64,000 nt of DNA from Clostridia bacterium. GTDB taxonomy: Bacteria; Bacillota; Clostridia; Acetivibrionales; DSM-27016. The translations under genes and the position numbers were made by a program. The stretch lies in the NCBI GenBank assembly GCA_026414765.1, contig JAOAIJ010000009.1:211088-275087 (forward strand), read 5' to 3'. The notes under the pieces are model-generated. The model did not search any database and was not told the origin of the DNA. It was given only the letters and a program-made list of their open reading frames with translations. Below, piece by piece: positions 60,998-64,000 of the stretch; the stretch's first letter is position 1; each line of letters begins with the position of its first letter.

Positions 60998-61026
60998 TTT
61001 ACCAAGCTAAGTAAGCTCATGGTAAA
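60998..61026. repeat. Hairpin upstream of the small-protein/protease operon
   Basis: TTTACCA/TGGTAAA encloses AGCT/AGCT with a 2-nt bulge. It lies just upstream of a good promoter and may be an operator. Confidence 0.6.
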
Positions 61027-61036
61027 CAAATACATA

Positions 61037-61065
61037 TTTACATTTTTTATCATATAATATAAAAT
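61037..61065 (+). promoter_or_regulatory. Promoter of the small-protein/protease operon
   Basis: TTTACA (61037-61042) and TAAAAT (61060-61065) are spaced by 17 nt. The rest of 60800-61131 shows the two inverted repeats and nothing else. Confidence 0.6.
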
Positions 61066-61131
61066 ACATACAAGTACAAATATTTATAAAATATGTAAAT
61101 TTATTGAATTTATTCTTTTAGAGGAGGGGAT

Positions 61132-61431
61132 ATGCAATTATTAACAATTATGCTTGAGGAAGGATATCTTGATGAAAGGGTTATTCTAAAGGTTAATGGT
61201 ACAACAGTTTTTGATAAGGAATCTGTAAAAACAAAACTGCTTCTTGGATTTGCCGACTCTGTAAGTATAAATCTGCAGCAAACTTCAGCAAATATAGAAA
61301 TCAGCATCCCTAATAAAGGGATGTCATTGTCGCTTAAGGTAATGTTAGACAGCGATAAGTATATTGCTTTTTCAGTTAAGAATACCACCATACTTCATCG
61401 AATATCAAATGAACCATTTGTGTACTTATGA
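61132..61431 (+). CDS. 99-residue protein of unknown function next to a metalloprotease
   Basis: The protein has 99 residues with GAGGAGGGG before ATG 61132. It looks all-beta, with alternating strands (ERVILKVNGTTVFDKESVKT, DSVSINLQQTSANIEISIP, SLSLKVMLDSDKYIAFSVK). No signal peptide, Cys or membrane helix. It ends 25 nt before the protease gene, so the two are co-transcribed. It could be an inhibitor, immunity partner or binding subunit of the protease; no family was recognised. Confidence 0.75.
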   Translation: MQLLTIMLEEGYLDERVILKVNGTTVFDKESVKTKLLLGFADSVSINLQQTSANIEISIPNKGMSLSLKVMLDSDKYIAFSVKNTTILHRISNEPFVYL

Positions 61432-61456
61432 ATAATTTTTATTAGGAGGAATTTGT

Positions 61457-63643
61457 ATGTGTGAGAATCAGAAATGTAACTGTGCTGAACTTAAAACCTC
61501 ACATGAGTTTGAAGCCCAAAATCCAATTATGGACAAATTTGAAGTTTCACCCGGTGAGATTCCTGATATTTTCCCGACACAATATAGAAAGAAACCTGTT
61601 AGTGGGACTTATAAGGGGTATATGACTGAACCTTTAGCAGGTAAGTCTCTCCTGGAACTAAGGGTGGATATAGATACCAGACACAAAAATTCACCTGTTA
61701 TGAAAAAAATCAGCGGAGATTTGTACAGCACAAAAACTATTAGTATACCTAGTAAATTGCCGGTTACCTGGCAAACATATGTAGAGTCATGGGTTTTAGA
61801 TAAACCACAGATAGAATGGAGTAAATCTAGTGTAGCGATAAGCGGCACAATTACATACTCAAAAAGTGGACATCCAACAACCACGATAGCAGTTACTATC
61901 CCTAGAAAGAGTATCTTTGCATCAGATATGGGTGAAGCCACAGTTGAGTTTACTAGCTCCGGTGGTGGAACAGCAAAATATCTATGTCCTTGGTTATCTA
62001 ACAGTTTCCGCAAAATGACAATGGAAATAGATGTATGCCAGTCAGTAAATACAGAACCACTATTACCGAGTTATGATACACTTTCACATTCAATCCATCC
62101 GGCAGATCTTCCGCAAAGAACTCTTACAATTGAAAAGGCATATAAAGAAACAGGTGTTGATATAACAATATCTAACAACCATACTGTTATAAATGATAGC
62201 GCAGCTCAGTTCTCAACCTGGTCAGTAAGTGAATTACATGATGCAATGGAAACATCTTTCAGCCAATATTCAGGTAGCTGGCCTAGTTGGAAAATGTGGG
62301 GTCTATTGGCAGGAAAGTTTGATAGTTCATCAGTTGCAGGCATTATGTTTGATGCTCCTGCCGCTAACGGTGGTGCCGGCGAAACGCCTGACCGTCAAGG
62401 TTTTGCAGTATTCAGAAAACATTCATGGTTTAATGATCTTACAGATAATGCTCCTGCCAATCAAGCACAAGCTTTTGCTGCCCGCCAGTATTTATACACA
62501 TGGGTTCATGAAGCAGGACATGCCTTTAATTTATTACATTCCTGGAACAAAGGGCGTCCAAACGCATTATCATGGATGAATTATCCCCAATATGTTACAA
62601 ATTTCTGGAATGATTTTAGATTCAGGTTTGATGATGAGGAACTGATACATATTCGTCACGGTTTCCGCAATGCAGTCATAATGGGTGGAGATGCATGGGG
62701 ATCCGGAGGTCATTTGGATGACTGTGCACAGTTTGAGTCTTTAATAGAAGGAGATGCACCGGTAGAGTTCCATGTTCGCTCAAAAGAGTATTTCAGCTTT
62801 ATGGAACCTGTCTCAATTGAATTCCGAATAAGAAACCTATTGAAAGATATTGATATCGACCTAAACACCAGACTAAATCCTGTGTATGGGAGCGTTTTTG
62901 TAACAATCAGGAAACCGGATGGAAAGTATATAGATTATTCACCGGCTTTTTGCAAAATTGCTACGCCTAAGGTTAAAACATTAAAGTCTGCTATCCATGC
63001 CAAGGCAGGTGAAGACAGATACAGTGAGGAAGTGTATTTAGGGTTTGGAAGTAACGGGTTTTATTTTGATGCACCAGGCGAATATGCAATACAAGCTTTA
63101 TATTTAGTAGATAACGAATTGGTAGTGCCTTCAAATATTCATAAATTTAGAGTTGGGTATCCGGTTTCCAAGGATGATGATTGTTTTGCCCAGGATTATT
63201 TTAATAATAATGTTGGTTTGGCTCTCTACATGAACGGTTCGCAGTCACCTTACCTTTCTAAAGCTATGGATGTATTATTAGAAGCTACAGAAAGATATAA
63301 AGGTACTTACCTGGGAGCTAAGGTTGCATCTTCTATATCCACTGGCTTTGCAAGAGACTTCCATAGAATACAGGAAGGTGCATTAACCAAAGTCTATTCG
63401 GGTGATCCGGGAAAAGCTCTGGATCTTACTAATCAAGCAATTGATCTTTACAGAAATGAAGGTAGGAAGTCCGACAACTTAGCTTATCATAAACTAGTTC
63501 GTACAAGAATAAATCAGCTTGAAGAAATCGGAAATAATAATCAGGCTAAAGAAGAACTGAATCAGCTTTTGGATGATTTGAAAAAGAGAGGCGTAAAACA
63601 GCTTGTTCTCAGAGAGATAAAAGGGTTAGATAATGATTTATAA
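61457..63643 (+). CDS. Metzincin-like zinc metalloprotease, 728 residues
   Basis: The zinc motif is His351-Glu352-x-x-His355-x5-His361 (HEAGHAFNLLH), and the Met-turn is ALSWMNYPQ with Met374. Both together are the metzincin signature, though Asn replaces the usual Gly in HExxHxxGxxH. The N-terminus (MCENQKCNCAEL) has three Cys and no signal peptide. The region before the catalytic domain is beta-rich. A C-terminal helical tail of about 130 residues is repeat-like (VGLALYMNGSQSPYLSKAM, LTNQAIDLYRNEG). The gene follows the 99-residue gene. Substrate unknown. Confidence 0.82.
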   Translation: MCENQKCNCAELKTSHEFEAQNPIMDKFEVSPGEIPDIFPTQYRKKPVSGTYKGYMTEPLAGKSLLELRVDIDTRHKNSPVMKKISGDLYSTKTISIPSKLPVTWQTYVESWVLDKPQIEWSKSSVAISGTITYSKSGHPTTTIAVTIPRKSIFASDMGEATVEFTSSGGGTAKYLCPWLSNSFRKMTMEIDVCQSVNTEPLLPSYDTLSHSIHPADLPQRTLTIEKAYKETGVDITISNNHTVINDSAAQFSTWSVSELHDAMETSFSQYSGSWPSWKMWGLLAGKFDSSSVAGIMFDAPAANGGAGETPDRQGFAVFRKHSWFNDLTDNAPANQAQAFAARQYLYTWVHEAGHAFNLLHSWNKGRPNALSWMNYPQYVTNFWNDFRFRFDDEELIHIRHGFRNAVIMGGDAWGSGGHLDDCAQFESLIEGDAPVEFHVRSKEYFSFMEPVSIEFRIRNLLKDIDIDLNTRLNPVYGSVFVTIRKPDGKYIDYSPAFCKIATPKVKTLKSAIHAKAGEDRYSEEVYLGFGSNGFYFDAPGEYAIQALYLVDNELVVPSNIHKFRVGYPVSKDDDCFAQDYFNNNVGLALYMNGSQSPYLSKAMDVLLEATERYKGTYLGAKVASSISTGFARDFHRIQEGALTKVYSGDPGKALDLTNQAIDLYRNEGRKSDNLAYHKLVRTRINQLEEIGNNNQAKEELNQLLDDLKKRGVKQLVLREIKGLDNDL

Positions 63644-63860
63644 TAAATTTATAGCAGGTATGTTTGATTCTAGAACTGCCGCAATGGTTTCCCCGAGCTG
63701 TGACGGATCTAATGGCTAGTGGACTAAAAAGCCTGCTCTCGGGCATCTGATGAAGTGAGAATGTAATGGGGACATTTCCTCCTATAAAGAGTTGTGTCCC
63801 CCTTGCCCAAGAAATCATTGATTAATATTATATGCTTGAATAGAATTTCATGGATAGCGC
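63644..63860. other. Non-coding spacer with a GGGGACA/TGTCCCC hairpin
   Basis: This spacer after the protease gene has no supportable gene. It contains GGGGACA (63768-63774) pairing with TGTCCCC (63795-63801), and C-rich flanks unlike the local AT-rich base composition. It could be part of a transcript leader, a small RNA or a remnant; no class was recognised. Confidence 0.4.
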
Positions 63861-63909
63861 GAGACTGTAGGAAATTACGTGTAAAAACGTAAATTCCTAC
63901 AGTCTCTTT
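63861..63909 (+). terminator. Strong terminator after the protease region
   Basis: GAGACTGTAGGAA pairs with TTCCTACAGTCTC, 13 bp, with inner ATTACGT/ACGTAAAT pairing and a TTTG-TTT tract after it. Confidence 0.88.
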
Positions 63910-63981
63910 GTTTGGGTAATGAAGAACCTGTAGGATTTATGGCAACTATTAATAATAGATCTTACAGGAGGAATAACAAGT

Positions 63982-64000
63982 ATGAATGAACCGGCAATCA
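63982..64000 (+). CDS. Start of a gene cut by the window edge
   Basis: AGGAGG (63966-63971) lies 10 nt before ATG 63982, followed by codons for Asn-Glu-Pro-Ala-Ile. The spacing and position after a terminator suggest a real start; only six codons are visible. Confidence 0.45.

Overview
The window looks like chromosomal DNA of a low-to-medium GC Gram-positive anaerobe of the class Clostridia, possibly a cluster III relative such as Ruminiclostridium or Acetivibrio. This is inference. It rests on AGGAGG ribosome sites, frequent TTG and GTG starts, a small DUF1540 protein, clostridial CBO0543-type membrane proteins, carboxynorspermidine-type polyamine genes, and ferredoxin-like and radical SAM enzymes. 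I saw no rRNA, tRNA, CRISPR array, insertion sequence or intact prophage.

Layout. Bases 1-3783 hold the 5' end of an RND efflux pump, its divergent TetR regulator, exodeoxyribonuclease III and a zinc-ribbon membrane protein. Bases 3879-20038 hold two related cassettes. Cassette 1 is a two-component system, an ICMT-like membrane methyltransferase, an ABC ATPase, an FtsX permease and an Fe-S/FMN electron-transfer protein. Cassette 2 is a two-component system, an ABC ATPase, an FtsX permease, an SDR, a second ICMT-like protein and a NAPE-PLD-like hydrolase. Direct repeats with an 11-bp period precede the transcription units and suggest that each response regulator controls its own cassette. Together the genes suggest an envelope-stress or lipid-remodelling system, which I cannot name.

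Bases 20327-28181 hold ribosomal L25/Ctc, a chemoreceptor, two small Cys-rich proteins, an Fpg/Nei-like glycosylase lacking usual catalytic residues, a GyrI-like protein, a WYL regulator and topoisomerase III. Bases 28488-39122 hold a metallophosphoesterase, a roughly 500-nt region with strong RNA-like structure and no credible gene, a serine hydrolase, a secreted fibronectin-III protein behind a LexA-like box, an aldo/keto reductase with its TetR regulator, a TetR/flavin reductase operon and an Mrr-like membrane protein.

Bases 39191-44936 hold a polyamine block (carboxynorspermidine decarboxylase and dehydrogenase, arginine decarboxylase) around an unknown membrane-anchored protein. Bases 45288-56789 centre on a biosynthetic locus: an AmrS-type radical SAM enzyme, a 97-residue unknown protein, a one-module NRPS (C-A-T-reductase), a second radical SAM enzyme, two paralogous CBO0543-type membrane proteins and a convergent acyl-CoA synthetase. 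Bases 56895-60799 hold two large secreted proteins. Bases 61132-63643 hold a small unknown protein and a metzincin-like metalloprotease. The window ends at the start of another gene.

The strongest candidates for something undescribed are the duplicated TCS/ICMT/ABC cassettes, the single-module NRPS locus, the structured intergenic RNA near 29.5-30.0 kb and the protease pair at 61.1-63.6 kb. All calls come from reading the sequence; no database search was run.
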